Under the pieces are notes generated by a model. That model saw only the letters and a program-made list of their open reading frames with translations. It did not search any database and was not told the origin of the DNA. The position numbers were made by a program, and so were the translations under genes. DNA of 64,000 bases from Natronincola ferrireducens (GTDB lineage Bacteria; Bacillota; Clostridia; Peptostreptococcales; Natronincolaceae). Each line of letters opens with the position of its first letter. The stretch's first letter is position 1. Of the stretch, positions 9,401 to 18,546 are shown one piece after another. The stretch spans positions 372,001-436,000 of the forward strand of contig NZ_FNFP01000002.1 of assembly GCF_900100845.1 (NCBI RefSeq), written 5' to 3'.

Positions 9401-9833
9401 ACTTACACTTAGAACAAATGCCGAAAAATTTTACTTTGTGGTCATTTATTTGAAAATCATGGCTTCTTTCGATTTCTTCTTCTAAATGTTCTAATAGGTC
9501 AATTTCTACTTCTGTCACGCCACCACAATTTTGACATATTAAATGGTGGTGCTGATGGTCATCTTCATGGGTGTTGAATTCATATCTACTACAGCCATCA
9601 TCTAAATTTATTTTTAATATTACTTGCATTTCATCAAGTAATTGCAATGTTCTATATACAGTGGCCAAACCAATATCTGGACATTTTTCCTTTACAAGGT
9701 CATATATTTCTTCAGTATTTAAATGTTTACCTCGATTATCTATAATGACGTCTAGTGTTGCTCTCCTTTGAGGTGTCAATTTATACCCTTTTTCTTTTAG
9801 TTTTTCCTTCAATGATTCCATTAGGTTTTCCAT
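9399..9833 (-). CDS. Fur-family metal-responsive repressor
   Basis: A DNA-binding regulator of 144 residues. The N-terminal winged helix is visible (GYKLTPQRRATLDVI, then IGLATVYRTLQLL as recognition helix), followed by the metal-binding, dimerising half with HEDDHQHHHLICQNCGGVTEV and a C-terminal GICSKCK, giving two CxxC zinc motifs. The frame extends to 9905, but the ATG at 9833 has AAGGTGA 4 bases upstream and matches normal family length. It could be Fur, PerR or Zur; the sequence does not settle this. Confidence 0.9.
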   Translation of the reverse strand: MENLMESLKEKLKEKGYKLTPQRRATLDVIIDNRGKHLNTEEIYDLVKEKCPDIGLATVYRTLQLLDEMQVILKINLDDGCSRYEFNTHEDDHQHHHLICQNCGGVTEVEIDLLEHLEEEIERSHDFQINDHKVKFFGICSKCK

Positions 9834-9950
9834 TTTGTCACCTTCGTTTCTCAAATAATAACACTTTTCATGTATAAGTATAGTATAAAACCTTATTGTT
9901 GTCAATCATTTCTATTTTTAACTGAAATTTATTTTGTACCCAGTATTTTT

Positions 9951-10664
9951 CTATAGAATAATTTCTAATTGGTTTTTTAACCTTAGGCTGTTTGGTGTTA
10001 CATGACAGGTATAAGCATAAAATTCTACGTCTACTTTTTTTGCCAATAATACTGCCTTATAAAAGGCTTCATCCATCTCTTGATTAGGGGTAAACTTATT
10101 GGCATCATCTCTTTGAATAATAAAAAATACTGCTGTCCGAAATCCCTGTTTTTTTGCTTCTATTAGCTCTAATATATGTTTTGTTCCCCGGTCAGTTGGA
10201 GCATCAGGGAAAGAGGCTAAGTGATTTTCCTTCACCAAAGTAACACATTTTGCTTCCACTAGAACGGATTCTTTTTTGTTAGAAAGATAAAAATCAAACT
10301 TACTGTTACCAAAGGTAACCTCTCTTCTTATATCATCATATTGCTGAAAACCCTCTATATCTTTATTTAAAAAGGCCTTATGTAGAAGATTATTTGGAAG
10401 CTTAGAGTCAATATTGATTAAAGTATTGTCTTTATAAACCATCAGTAGATCGTATTGGGTTTTTCTATGGGGTTCATTCACTTTCCTAAGGATTATGTTG
10501 GCACCGTTAGTTAAAAAGTCCTTCATCCTACCTGTATTAGGAATATGGGTGATTTCCAGCTTATCATCAATTAATACTTCCCCAATAAATCGATTGAGTC
10601 TCCGTTGAAATACACCCTCTACTTTGTTACCTTCAATATTTATTTTCATAATTTTCACCTTCAT
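9951..10664 (-). CDS. sfsA: SfsA family nuclease / sugar fermentation stimulation protein
   Basis: A 237-residue protein with family features EGVFQRRLNRFIGEV, HIPNTGRMKDFL, FDFYLSNKKESVLVEAKCVTL, SFPDAPTDRGTKH and ELIEAKKQGFRTAVFFIIQR. The conserved D/E-x-K pattern in VEAKCV resembles nuclease active sites, and the family is described as binding or cutting nucleic acid, though its physiological role is unsettled. The start at 10664 or the in-frame ATG five codons later are both possible. It stands alone. Confidence 0.92.
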   Translation of the reverse strand: MKVKIMKINIEGNKVEGVFQRRLNRFIGEVLIDDKLEITHIPNTGRMKDFLTNGANIILRKVNEPHRKTQYDLLMVYKDNTLINIDSKLPNNLLHKAFLNKDIEGFQQYDDIRREVTFGNSKFDFYLSNKKESVLVEAKCVTLVKENHLASFPDAPTDRGTKHILELIEAKKQGFRTAVFFIIQRDDANKFTPNQEMDEAFYKAVLLAKKVDVEFYAYTCHVTPNSLRLKNQLEIIL

Positions 10665-10755
10665 TAGTTATACTAAAGCTATCTACAGTTGTTAATATTT
10701 ATGTTAAAACTTTTTCTATCTTTTGTAATAATTATTACCATTTTGAGAGGGGGTA

Positions 10756-11214
10756 ATGATTTTGAAATCCAATTATAATTTGTTTTTAAATTTGGTTCAT
10801 GGTATGTTTTTAGGGTTTGTTATAGGGATGACTTTATCAGTCATAACACTTGAATTCTTACCCAAAATAGCGGCTTATATTCATCCAGCTTATATTTATC
10901 CAATATTTTCTGTTATTGGAGGGGTAGTTGGTTATCTAAAGGGTATCAACAATTATGATAAATTGCTGTCTCCTCTGTTTTCTACCGTCGGAACTATAGT
11001 TATACCTATCGTAGCCATAACCTTATTATACTACCTATTGGGGTTTGACCGATTATTAGCTCTACCTCCATTCCTCTTTAAATCTGGAATAGGATTGAGG
11101 TTTATGGATACCCGTTTAAGTGCTTATATCATGACTTTTCTAATAACCTTAGGATTTGTAGCTGCTGTAGTCTCTAGTTTTTATATTAATAAAAGAAATA
11201 GATGGACCTATTAA
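10756..11214 (+). CDS. Small integral membrane protein, unknown function
   Basis: A 152-residue protein with four predicted membrane spans (about residues 11-33, 43-60, 72-95 and 122-146): HGMFLGFVIGMTLSVITLEF, YIYPIFSVIGGVVGYL, TVGTIVIPIVAITLLYYLL and YIMTFLITLGFVAAVVSSF. I do not recognise a family. It is the only plus-strand gene in this neighbourhood, has a strong ribosome binding site (GAGGGGG) and ends at a terminator hairpin. Confidence 0.7.
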   Translation: MILKSNYNLFLNLVHGMFLGFVIGMTLSVITLEFLPKIAAYIHPAYIYPIFSVIGGVVGYLKGINNYDKLLSPLFSTVGTIVIPIVAITLLYYLLGFDRLLALPPFLFKSGIGLRFMDTRLSAYIMTFLITLGFVAAVVSSFYINKRNRWTY

Positions 11215-11231
11215 CTGTCCATCTATTTTTT
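11197..11231 (+). terminator. Terminator, probably bidirectional
   Basis: ATAGATGGAC and GTCCATCTAT form a 10-bp stem with a 9-base loop, followed on the plus strand by TTTTTT. The convergent minus-strand DUF1292 gene ends 5 bases away, so it may serve both. Confidence 0.8.
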
Positions 11232-11235
11232 ATGA

Positions 11236-11508
11236 CTATTCTTCCTCTTCTTCGTCTTCGTCTACGATTGCTTCATAGGCTGCTACAACATTTTCGTACT
11301 CTTCATCATCTTCAATAGCCACCAATGAGTATTCTTCTTCTCCTTCGTGGATTACTTTAAAGATATAAGCGTCCTCTTCTTCATCAGCACCCACAGGTAT
11401 TAGTATGGCATATTCTTTTCCCTCTACATCTAAGGTCATAAGAACTTCAAAATTCTCCTCTTTTCCATCCTCATCTACTAACGTTATAATATTTTCATTT
11501 TCTTCCAT
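11236..11508 (-). CDS. DUF1292 family acidic protein (YrzB-like)
   Basis: A 90-residue, very acidic protein (MEENENIITLVDEDGKEENFEVLMTLDVEGKEY, with a C-terminal run of D and E) that matches the DUF1292/YrzB family by its start and its EYAILIPVG segment. The function is unknown. In Bacillus subtilis the order is alaS-yrzL-yrrK-yrzB; here the same genes occur in the same order (alaS, ireB, ruvX, this gene) with two extra genes inserted. Confidence 0.88.
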   Translation of the reverse strand: MEENENIITLVDEDGKEENFEVLMTLDVEGKEYAILIPVGADEEEDAYIFKVIHEGEEEYSLVAIEDDEEYENVVAAYEAIVDEDEEEEE

Positions 11509-11583
11509 TATAAATCCTCCTTTATTTATATTAACAATGTACAGTTGTATTATATACTAAAATTTGAGAAAAAACACGTTTTT

Positions 11584-12000
11584 TTATCTATTTATACTAT
11601 CTAAATAATTTTGCAAAATATAAGTAGCAGCTACTTTGTCAATGACAGTTTTCCTTTTTTTTCTGCTCATATCTGCTTGGATCAGAGATTTTTCTGCAGC
11701 AACTGTGGTAAGTCTCTCATCCCAGAAAATTATTTCTTTATCTGTACGTTTTTTTAGTCTTTCTGTAAACTCCAATACCTTTTCACTTTGGGGGCCTAGG
11801 GTCCCATTCATATTTTTAGGTAATCCCACAACAATTTTTTCTACTTCATTTGCTTTAATGATTTCTTCTAGTCGCTGTAGATCCTTTTTTAGATTTGTTC
11901 GCTCAACCGTCTCTAATCCTTGAGCTGTCCATCCCATTAAATCACTTAAGGCAACGCCTATTCTTTTGTCTCCTACATCTAGTCCCATAAATCTTTTCAA
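11584..12000 (-). CDS. ruvX: RuvX/YqgF family Holliday-junction resolvase-like protein
   Basis: An RNase H-like fold protein of 138 residues, with [15 protein letters not shown] at the N-terminus, [26 protein letters not shown] and [13 protein letters not shown]. These match the YqgF/YrrK family, linked to Holliday junction resolution and to 16S rRNA 5' processing. The frame is open to 12081, but I choose the TTG at 12000 ([10 protein letters not shown]) because AGGAGG lies 9 bases before it at 12010-12015; earlier starts fall within the preceding gene. Confidence 0.9.
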   Translation of the reverse strand: MKRFMGLDVGDKRIGVALSDLMGWTAQGLETVERTNLKKDLQRLEEIIKANEVEKIVVGLPKNMNGTLGPQSEKVLEFTERLKKRTDKEIIFWDERLTTVAAEKSLIQADMSRKKRKTVIDKVAATYILQNYLDSINR

Positions 12001-12013
12001 CTTTAATAACCTC

Positions 12014-12973
12014 CTATATGACTTTGATACAGAAATGGGGACAACTTTTTGAGCAATAGCCACATAAAACACATTTTTCATGGTCTACTATCAACCTATC
12101 CGCTTCAATTTTTAAAGCATTATGGCTACAAATCTCTGTGCATTTTCCACATCCTTCACACCAATAATCTATTTTTAATTTTCTTTTTTTGCCCTTTATT
12201 TTTTCTAATAATTGTTTATCTATGGATTTGCCTTGAAAAATTGCAATATTTGCATCGATCTCATCCTTTGATTGCATACCTACAGCTATAGCATGTAGGC
12301 AATCTAATCCAAGGACAAAGTCAAAGCACTCTTTAAAGCTTTTTAATAAATTGCCTCCCCCCAAGGGCTTCATACCATATATACCCTTCCCCATTTGATA
12401 GGCTTCGGTTAATACCTTTAGCATTTCTTCTATCGTGCCGTCCTGTATGCCAAGGCCAGCAATATTGACAATGGGATGAAGAATTTCTATCTCCTTGATT
12501 TTTAAAGAAGCTTCTACAGCTGCAACTGTATGGGTGGATATCCCAACAGCTCTAATATAGCCTTTTTCCTTCATTTTAATAAAGTATTCTAGTGCTTCAG
12601 CATGACCCCTTAGGGTATGCTGACTTTCCTGTTCATGGAGAAGAAATAAATCCACGTAATCCGTTCCCATTTCCTTTAGTGCCTTTTTAAGACTGTTTTC
12701 AGCTGTTTCTTGGGAATAGGCATAGGATTTCGTTGCAATAACAATCTCCTCCCTCTCCCAACCCTTTAATGCATTTTTGATATGGGGGTAGGTTTCATAA
12801 AGTTCTGCAGTGTCAAGGAAATTAATTCCCCTCTCAAATCCATGTAATAATAAGTTTCCACCTTCTTGAGGAGACTTATCGGCTTGTAGGGGGCCCATTG
12901 TTAGACTTCCAAAACAAAGCTTAGAGACTTCTATGGAGGTCTGGCCCAAAATTACTTTTTCCAAATTATTCAC
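12014..12973 (-). CDS. Aldo/keto reductase with C-terminal 2[4Fe-4S] ferredoxin domain
   Basis: A 319-residue fusion. Residues about 1-265 form an aldo/keto reductase barrel with likely tetrad residues in FLDTAELYE (Asp, Tyr), IATKS (Lys) and LLHEQ (His). Residues about 268-315 hold two ferredoxin-type cluster motifs, [11 protein letters not shown] and [11 protein letters not shown]. This architecture is common in anaerobes and implies electron exchange with ferredoxin-like clusters; the substrate is unknown. It overlaps the preceding gene by 8 bases and ruvX follows at once. Confidence 0.92.
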   Translation of the reverse strand: MNNLEKVILGQTSIEVSKLCFGSLTMGPLQADKSPQEGGNLLLHGFERGINFLDTAELYETYPHIKNALKGWEREEIVIATKSYAYSQETAENSLKKALKEMGTDYVDLFLLHEQESQHTLRGHAEALEYFIKMKEKGYIRAVGISTHTVAAVEASLKIKEIEILHPIVNIAGLGIQDGTIEEMLKVLTEAYQMGKGIYGMKPLGGGNLLKSFKECFDFVLGLDCLHAIAVGMQSKDEIDANIAIFQGKSIDKQLLEKIKGKKRKLKIDYWCEGCGKCTEICSHNALKIEADRLIVDHEKCVLCGYCSKSCPHFCIKVI

Positions 12974-15152
12974 CCTTACATCTTTTTTGTCTATAGAAAG
13001 AATCCATAATTAAATATAGTATTGTAGTTGATAAAAAGATAATAGTTGTAGCAGCAGAAACAACCCCAGAGTCATTAACAGCAAAGGATACCCCACAGGC
13101 AACAATGATACCTCCCCAGCCTATGGTCATATTAGGATAAGTGGAGGTTATCTTCTTAATAATTCCTGCAGGTCTGTAGAATAATATCCCTACTATAGCT
13201 ATAGTCATTAGAAGAACTCTACTCCAAACCGTTACCCCCATTACCCGTATATTCATTGCTATTTTTCTGGTGATGATTTGGTATATGACTATGGGTCCGT
13301 TGTCAACAATCTGTTGAATAGCAGATGCTAAGTGGCTGTGGTTTTCCATAAAAAACAAATCTATTACCGCCATCACAACCACCACTGATATAACACCAAT
13401 AAGTATATATATAAGCCTTTTTATATTTATTTTCTTTTGTAATAGTCTAATGGAGGTAAACAAAAACGCAAATACAGCAGTAATGGTTCCTCCTACATTT
13501 GCCCCCATTGTAGGAAATGCTATAACAATGGTTGTTAGAAGATAAAATAGAATAACAAAGTATTTATTCATATTGTATCTATCTAAAAGAGTGGTGGTAA
13601 AGATTAAAACCGCCCCTATTAATACCCCCATATATTCATTACCTATGCCATAGTATCGGGCTCCTATAATAGGATCGTACCCTAAAATGGAGTTCTTAAT
13701 TAGATTTTGTCCCAATCCAATATCTAGGATCAATCCTGCCGACACTAATAAAGAGGCATATAGTATGATATTTAGAGGTTCCTTTCTCCCTAAATAGTAT
13801 AGCACAATAATCAATATGCCAGTAATAATAATCAAAAATATGTAATTAAGCGTTATCGTTAAAACCCCTAATAAAGGTAAAATTAACAAGGTGAAGGGTG
13901 CCACAATCGTTCCCAATAAGCAAAATGCTACAGGATTGTACCATTTTGCTGGTATTCTTTTTCTAAATACAATTGTAAGTAACGCTGCAACAGAAGCCAA
14001 CATTTGGTACACAGCAAAGCTATACAAAATTCTGTAGCGTTGTAGAGAAGTATTAACAACTCTTCTGTTTAAATACTGAATGTAGGATATCCCATCATCA
14101 GCGGCTACAGTGGTGACACCTCTACCAATCATACCGATGGGCTCTATATCAAAATAACCTAATACAGTTGGGGCTATATCCACATTTCCAATTATCCCCA
14201 TTCTCCGAGTGGTTCCCGACCATAGAAGGCCACCGGGGGCTCCTTCCTCATAAATGACTACAGGGGTCAATCTCTCACCTCTGGCGGCAGCATCATCAGA
14301 AGGATAGGGTGTTACCAGCATAAGGACTGTAGGATCACCCTCAATATGCTGTAACAGTTTATCAATAAAACCATCGATATTGTCTAATGCATTGTTTTTA
14401 TGCTCTATGTACATACTGTTGGTGACGTTGGTCCTGTAGCTTTCTAGTCTGTTAATATCTCCTGTTTCGATGACAAAGAAGTTCCCCTCATTATAAGCTC
14501 CTATAAAAGCCTCCAGTAATTTATCATAGTTTGTCTTCATGCCAAAGGGACTATTTATATCCTTCTGGATTAGATCACCATCTACTTGTCCTCCATGAAT
14601 ATAGCCTCTACTATCCATAGGGATGAAGCCAGCTGCCCTTGATAGGTAATCCTCTGTATCGCTATTACCCAATATAATGGTTTTATAGCCCTGCTGTGTT
14701 AGCATCTCTCCTAAGGCTCCTGGCATTGCACCATATTCTCCCCTTAAATTTTGTTGAAGGAGGCTGTGAATATTATAGTTGATAATACCCTTTTCTGCCA
14801 CCCCCCCCTCCATACGTCTTTCATATATGGCTTTGGTATTTTTATCTAAAGGATAAAATAGTGCCGTAGAATGGGAGGCTTCTGCCCTTATCCCAGCACC
14901 TAGGGTTGCATAGGATTTAAATTCACTATTTTTCCCTGAAGCTCTAGTGTTCATTAAAGTCACAGCACCTTCATCCATTAAAGCCTTAACCCTAGGCATC
15001 CTCTGGAGATCATCAAAGTTTACACGATTTATGATGACCATAATCACTTTAGGTGTCTCAGGCTTTTCTAAAGCATAAATTGAAGGGGTGAAAAGATTTA
15101 TCATACTGGCTACTATTATTAATGTTAAAAACCATTTTTTATTGATTTTCAA
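12966..15152 (-). CDS. Large membrane protein with extracytoplasmic alkaline-phosphatase-like domain
   Basis: A 728-residue protein with a signal sequence (residues about 5-28), an outside domain of roughly 35-345, and about ten hydrophobic spans from about 375 to the end. The soluble part resembles the alkaline phosphatase/sulfatase fold: IMVIINRVNFDDL at its start, MLVTPYPSDD, and GNVDIAPTVLGYF near its end. The usual first metal-binding Asp appears as Asn (VIINRV), so catalytic activity is uncertain. It may act on cell-envelope lipids or polymers, but that is inference. The start is TTG with AGGAG upstream; it lies 2 bases after ireB. Confidence 0.75.
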   Translation of the reverse strand: MKINKKWFLTLIIVASMINLFTPSIYALEKPETPKVIMVIINRVNFDDLQRMPRVKALMDEGAVTLMNTRASGKNSEFKSYATLGAGIRAEASHSTALFYPLDKNTKAIYERRMEGGVAEKGIINYNIHSLLQQNLRGEYGAMPGALGEMLTQQGYKTIILGNSDTEDYLSRAAGFIPMDSRGYIHGGQVDGDLIQKDINSPFGMKTNYDKLLEAFIGAYNEGNFFVIETGDINRLESYRTNVTNSMYIEHKNNALDNIDGFIDKLLQHIEGDPTVLMLVTPYPSDDAAARGERLTPVVIYEEGAPGGLLWSGTTRRMGIIGNVDIAPTVLGYFDIEPIGMIGRGVTTVAADDGISYIQYLNRRVVNTSLQRYRILYSFAVYQMLASVAALLTIVFRKRIPAKWYNPVAFCLLGTIVAPFTLLILPLLGVLTITLNYIFLIIITGILIIVLYYLGRKEPLNIILYASLLVSAGLILDIGLGQNLIKNSILGYDPIIGARYYGIGNEYMGVLIGAVLIFTTTLLDRYNMNKYFVILFYLLTTIVIAFPTMGANVGGTITAVFAFLFTSIRLLQKKINIKRLIYILIGVISVVVVMAVIDLFFMENHSHLASAIQQIVDNGPIVIYQIITRKIAMNIRVMGVTVWSRVLLMTIAIVGILFYRPAGIIKKITSTYPNMTIGWGGIIVACGVSFAVNDSGVVSAATTIIFLSTTILYLIMDSFYRQKRCKGE

Positions 15153-15154
15153 GC

Positions 15155-15421
15155 TTATTCGCTCCTATTTTTTTCTAAGTATGTTTTTAGTAATTCCTCT
15201 AATAATTCATCTCTTTCAATTTTTCTAATGATACTTCTAGCCTCATTATAGTTTGTAATATAGGTTGGATCTCCTGATAGGATATATCCTATCATCTGAT
15301 TAATTGGATTATACCCTTTTTCCTCTAGGGACTTATGAACTTCTATAATAATATCCTTTACTTGTTTTTCTTTATCCTTCTCTAAGTTAAACTTCATTGT
15401 TAAGTTGAATTTATCTCCCAT
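15155..15421 (-). CDS. ireB: IreB/YrzL family regulatory phosphoprotein (DUF965)
   Basis: An 88-residue small helical protein ([19 protein letters not shown], then [20 protein letters not shown] and [12 protein letters not shown]), the standard IreB signature. In Enterococcus IreB is a substrate of the Ser/Thr kinase IreK and modulates cephalosporin resistance. The threonines near the N-terminus that are phosphorylated there seem partly retained (NLTMKF). It follows alaS, as is usual in Firmicutes. Confidence 0.92.
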   Translation of the reverse strand: MGDKFNLTMKFNLEKDKEKQVKDIIIEVHKSLEEKGYNPINQMIGYILSGDPTYITNYNEARSIIRKIERDELLEELLKTYLEKNRSE

Positions 15422-15511
15422 AATTAATCCCCTCTCTCTTTATAATTAATTACATTTTACCATATTATACCCTTTGTCTCCAATTACATTTGAAAAATGT
15501 CATTAAAACGC

Positions 15512-15549
15512 AAAATAATAGGGCATGAAAATCCATGCCCTATTATTTT
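15512..15549 (-). terminator. Terminator of alaS
   Basis: AAAATAATAGGGCATG and CATGCCCTATTATTTT form a perfect 16-bp stem with a 6-base loop, overlapping the alaS stop codon. Confidence 0.85.
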
Positions 15550-18190
15550 ATCCATTTAATTGTTTTTTTAATAACTCTTCTGCTTTTTCCAATGCTTCTT
15601 GAATTTTTTCTGGGTTTTTTCCTCCAGCCTGGGCCATATCTGGTCTTCCACCACCGCCGCCGCCAGTAACTTTAGCAGCTTCCTTCACTAGATTTCCAGC
15701 ATGTATGCCCTTTGCTACTAGGTCTTTTGTAGCTGTTGCAATAAAGTTTACCTTTCCATCGGCTTCAGATGCCAATAGAATAACCCCTGACTGTAGTTTA
15801 TCCTTTAAGGTGTCTCCCATTTTTCTGAGGTCATCCATTCCCTGAACCTCCACTTTTTCAATGATGACCTTTACATCATCGATAACTTTAGCCTTGTCAA
15901 CAATTTCATCTACTGCTCCTGTGGCTAATTTTGCTTTTAATCTGTTGATTTCTCGGTCTTTTTCCTTACCTTCCCCAATAAGTGCTTCTAGTCGAGGGAT
16001 GACACTGCTTACCTGTGTTTTTAATAACTCTGCAGTCATATCAACAGTTTTTTGCTGACTTTTTGCATATTTATAGGCTTCAGCTCCAGTAACAGCTTCT
16101 ATTCTTCTAACTCCAGAGGCAACGCCGCCTTCATTAAGGATAAGAAAAATTCCAATTTCGCTACTGTTTTTCAAATGGGTCCCACCACATAGCTCTGTAC
16201 TATAATCTCCTACCTTTATGACCCTCACTACTTCCCCGTATTTTTCACCAAATAGTGCTTCAGCTCCCATTTGTTTTGCTTGATTGGGGGTGGTTTCAAA
16301 GGATGTTACTTGTAATCCTTGAAAAATTTGATGATTTACCTTTTCCTCTATGGCTGCTATTTCTTCTGTAGTAAGACCTTCAAAGTGAGTAAAGTCAAAC
16401 CTTAATCTTTCTGGAGTAACTAGGGAGCCCGCCTGCTGTACATGCTCTCCAACTACTTCTTTTAGTGCCCTATGAAGAAGATGGGTAGCGGTGTGGTTTC
16501 TAGCAGTATTTTTTCTTATGGTTTCATCTACTTGGGATGTAACTACATCTCCAACATTTATCCTTCCTTTATTTACTTTAATTGTTTGATGGATTCTATT
16601 GTTAATTCCTTTTTTTGTATCTAAAACCATGCCCTCAAAGGTTTCGTTGTAGATAATACCTACATCCCCCACCTGTCCACCACCTTCTCCATAGAAGGTG
16701 GTTTCATCTAATATAATGATTATCTCATCATTTTCATGGGCCGATGCCACTACCTGATTGTCCTTTACAATAGCTAAAACCTTGCCTTTGTTTGTCAGAG
16801 CTTCATAGCCTTTAAATTCTGTTGCTATATCTTTGCTAAGACTGGTAAATACATCCTCTTTCCATCCCTCTGTATCTTCTCCACCCCTTGCTTTTCTAGC
16901 TCTCTCTCTTTGTCTTGTCATTTCCTCTTCAAAGCCTTGAATATCTACTTTTAATCCTTTTTCCTCCACAATTTCTTTTGTCAAATCCAATGGGAATCCA
17001 TAGGTGTCATATAGCTTAAAGGCATATTCTCCCTTTAATGTATCTTCTTTAGCCTCTTCTATTTCCTTCATGTAGCTGCTTAAAATATCTAATCCTTGTT
17101 GTATGGTTTCTTGGAAGCGTTCTTCTTCCACCTGAATGACTCTTTTAATATATTCTTCTTTTTCCTTCAGCTCCGTATAGGTTTCACCATACATTTTTAT
17201 AACTGCGTCCACTAGATTGTGTAAAAAGCTTTTGTCTATCCCTAATATTTTACCATGACGGGCAGCTCTTCTTAAAAGTCTTCTTAAAACATAGCCTCTA
17301 CCCTCATTGCTGGGGAGAATACCGTCACTAACCATGAAGGTGACAGATCGTATATGATCAGTAATAATTCGTAGAGATATGTTTTTCTCGTTATTTTCAT
17401 TATACTTCGTATTGGTTAATTGACAGGCATTATTTAAAATATATTTCATGGTATCTACTTCAAAGATAGAATCTACGTCCTGCATGATGCAAGCAACCCT
17501 TTCTAAGCCCATACCTGTATCGATATTGGGATTAGGCAATAGATTATAGTTGCCTTCTTCATCCTTATCAAATTGAGTAAATACATGGTTCCAGAACTCC
17601 ACATATCGATCACACTCGCATCCAGGCTTACAATCTTCAGCACCACATCCGTATTTTTCTCCACGGTCAAAATAAATCTCAGAGCAAGGACCACAGGGAC
17701 CTACGCCTATCTCCCAAAAGTTGTCCTCTTTCCCCAAACGAACAATTTTGTCGGTGGAAAGACCAATCTTTTTGTGCCATATGTCAAAGGCTTCCTCATC
17801 CTCATAATAAATAGAAGCCCATAGTTTATCAACAGGCATTTTCAGATGCTCAGTGACGAACTCCCATCCCCATAGGATAGATTCTTCTTTAAAATAATCT
17901 CCAAAGGAGAAATTTCCCAGCATTTCAAAGAAGGTTGCATGTCTTGCTGTCTTTCCTACATTTTCTATATCTCCTGTTCTTATACATTTTTGACAGGTTA
18001 CCATTCTTTTACTTGGGGGAGTTTCAGTTCCTGCAAAGTATGGTTTTAGAGGAGCCATACCAGCATTGATTAACAATAGACTTTTATCATTTTGTGGGAC
18101 TAAGGGATAGCTGGGTCTTGCTAAATGCTCCTTTGTCTTAAAAAAGTCTAAAAATAATTTTCTAATTTCATTTAATCCTTTCTTTTCCAT
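15548..18190 (-). CDS. alaS: Alanyl-tRNA synthetase
   Basis: An 880-residue class II synthetase charging tRNA-Ala. The aminoacylation core starts MEKKGLNEIRKLFLDFFKTK with SYPLVPQNDKSLLLINAGM, and motif 2 includes RHATFFEMLGNFSFGDYFK. The editing domain carries HTATHLLH and CGGTH, and the C-terminal part has the glycine-rich stretch before RPDMAQAGG. A cysteine-rich insert (CGAEDCKPGCECDRY) is also present. Transcription is expected to respond to uncharged tRNA-Ala through the T-box upstream. Confidence 0.98.
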   Translation of the reverse strand: MEKKGLNEIRKLFLDFFKTKEHLARPSYPLVPQNDKSLLLINAGMAPLKPYFAGTETPPSKRMVTCQKCIRTGDIENVGKTARHATFFEMLGNFSFGDYFKEESILWGWEFVTEHLKMPVDKLWASIYYEDEEAFDIWHKKIGLSTDKIVRLGKEDNFWEIGVGPCGPCSEIYFDRGEKYGCGAEDCKPGCECDRYVEFWNHVFTQFDKDEEGNYNLLPNPNIDTGMGLERVACIMQDVDSIFEVDTMKYILNNACQLTNTKYNENNEKNISLRIITDHIRSVTFMVSDGILPSNEGRGYVLRRLLRRAARHGKILGIDKSFLHNLVDAVIKMYGETYTELKEKEEYIKRVIQVEEERFQETIQQGLDILSSYMKEIEEAKEDTLKGEYAFKLYDTYGFPLDLTKEIVEEKGLKVDIQGFEEEMTRQRERARKARGGEDTEGWKEDVFTSLSKDIATEFKGYEALTNKGKVLAIVKDNQVVASAHENDEIIIILDETTFYGEGGGQVGDVGIIYNETFEGMVLDTKKGINNRIHQTIKVNKGRINVGDVVTSQVDETIRKNTARNHTATHLLHRALKEVVGEHVQQAGSLVTPERLRFDFTHFEGLTTEEIAAIEEKVNHQIFQGLQVTSFETTPNQAKQMGAEALFGEKYGEVVRVIKVGDYSTELCGGTHLKNSSEIGIFLILNEGGVASGVRRIEAVTGAEAYKYAKSQQKTVDMTAELLKTQVSSVIPRLEALIGEGKEKDREINRLKAKLATGAVDEIVDKAKVIDDVKVIIEKVEVQGMDDLRKMGDTLKDKLQSGVILLASEADGKVNFIATATKDLVAKGIHAGNLVKEAAKVTGGGGGGRPDMAQAGGKNPEKIQEALEKAEELLKKQLNG

Positions 18191-18225
18191 ACATATCCTC
18201 CTTAAAATATCTTTTATCTATGTAA

Positions 18226-18505
18226 AAATAAAAAAACCCCCATCCTTACAAAACTATAGTAGGGACGAGGGTATTCTCGCGGTACCACCCTAATTACCGT
18301 AAATACGGTCACTCAGAGAAAAAAGTCAAAAGATAACGGATTATCCGATAATCTCTAATCTAACGAATAGTTATTTCAAGATTATAGCTCAGAGACTGCT
18401 TCATATACCCTATCTAGAGGTTTTCCAGCCAAGAACCTCCTCTCTATCAGAATCAAGTACTATTACTATTTCTCATCATAGCTTGTAGTTATTTTTAATT
18501 TATTA
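18226..18505 (-). promoter_or_regulatory. T-box leader of alaS (tRNA-Ala sensing)
   Basis: The conserved T-box antiterminator element AGGGTGGTACCGCG is read on the minus strand near 18278-18291. It is followed by a hairpin made from CCCTCGTCCCTA and the downstream AGGATGGGGG, then seven T. Stem I lies upstream. In TATGAAGCAGTC a GAA precedes GCA at 18397-18399, which I propose as the alanine specifier codon. Uncharged tRNA-Ala would bind and favour readthrough into alaS. The element itself is clear; the exact specifier is inferred. Confidence 0.93.
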
Positions 18506-18510
18506 TTTGC

Positions 18511-18539
18511 ATTATATAGAATAACCTATATCTTGTCAA
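18511..18539 (-). promoter_or_regulatory. Sigma-A promoter of the alaS T-box transcript
   Basis: TTGACA and TATAAT, both perfect consensus, are separated by 17 bases on the minus strand immediately upstream of the T-box leader. Confidence 0.9.
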
Positions 18540-18546
18540 TATATAA

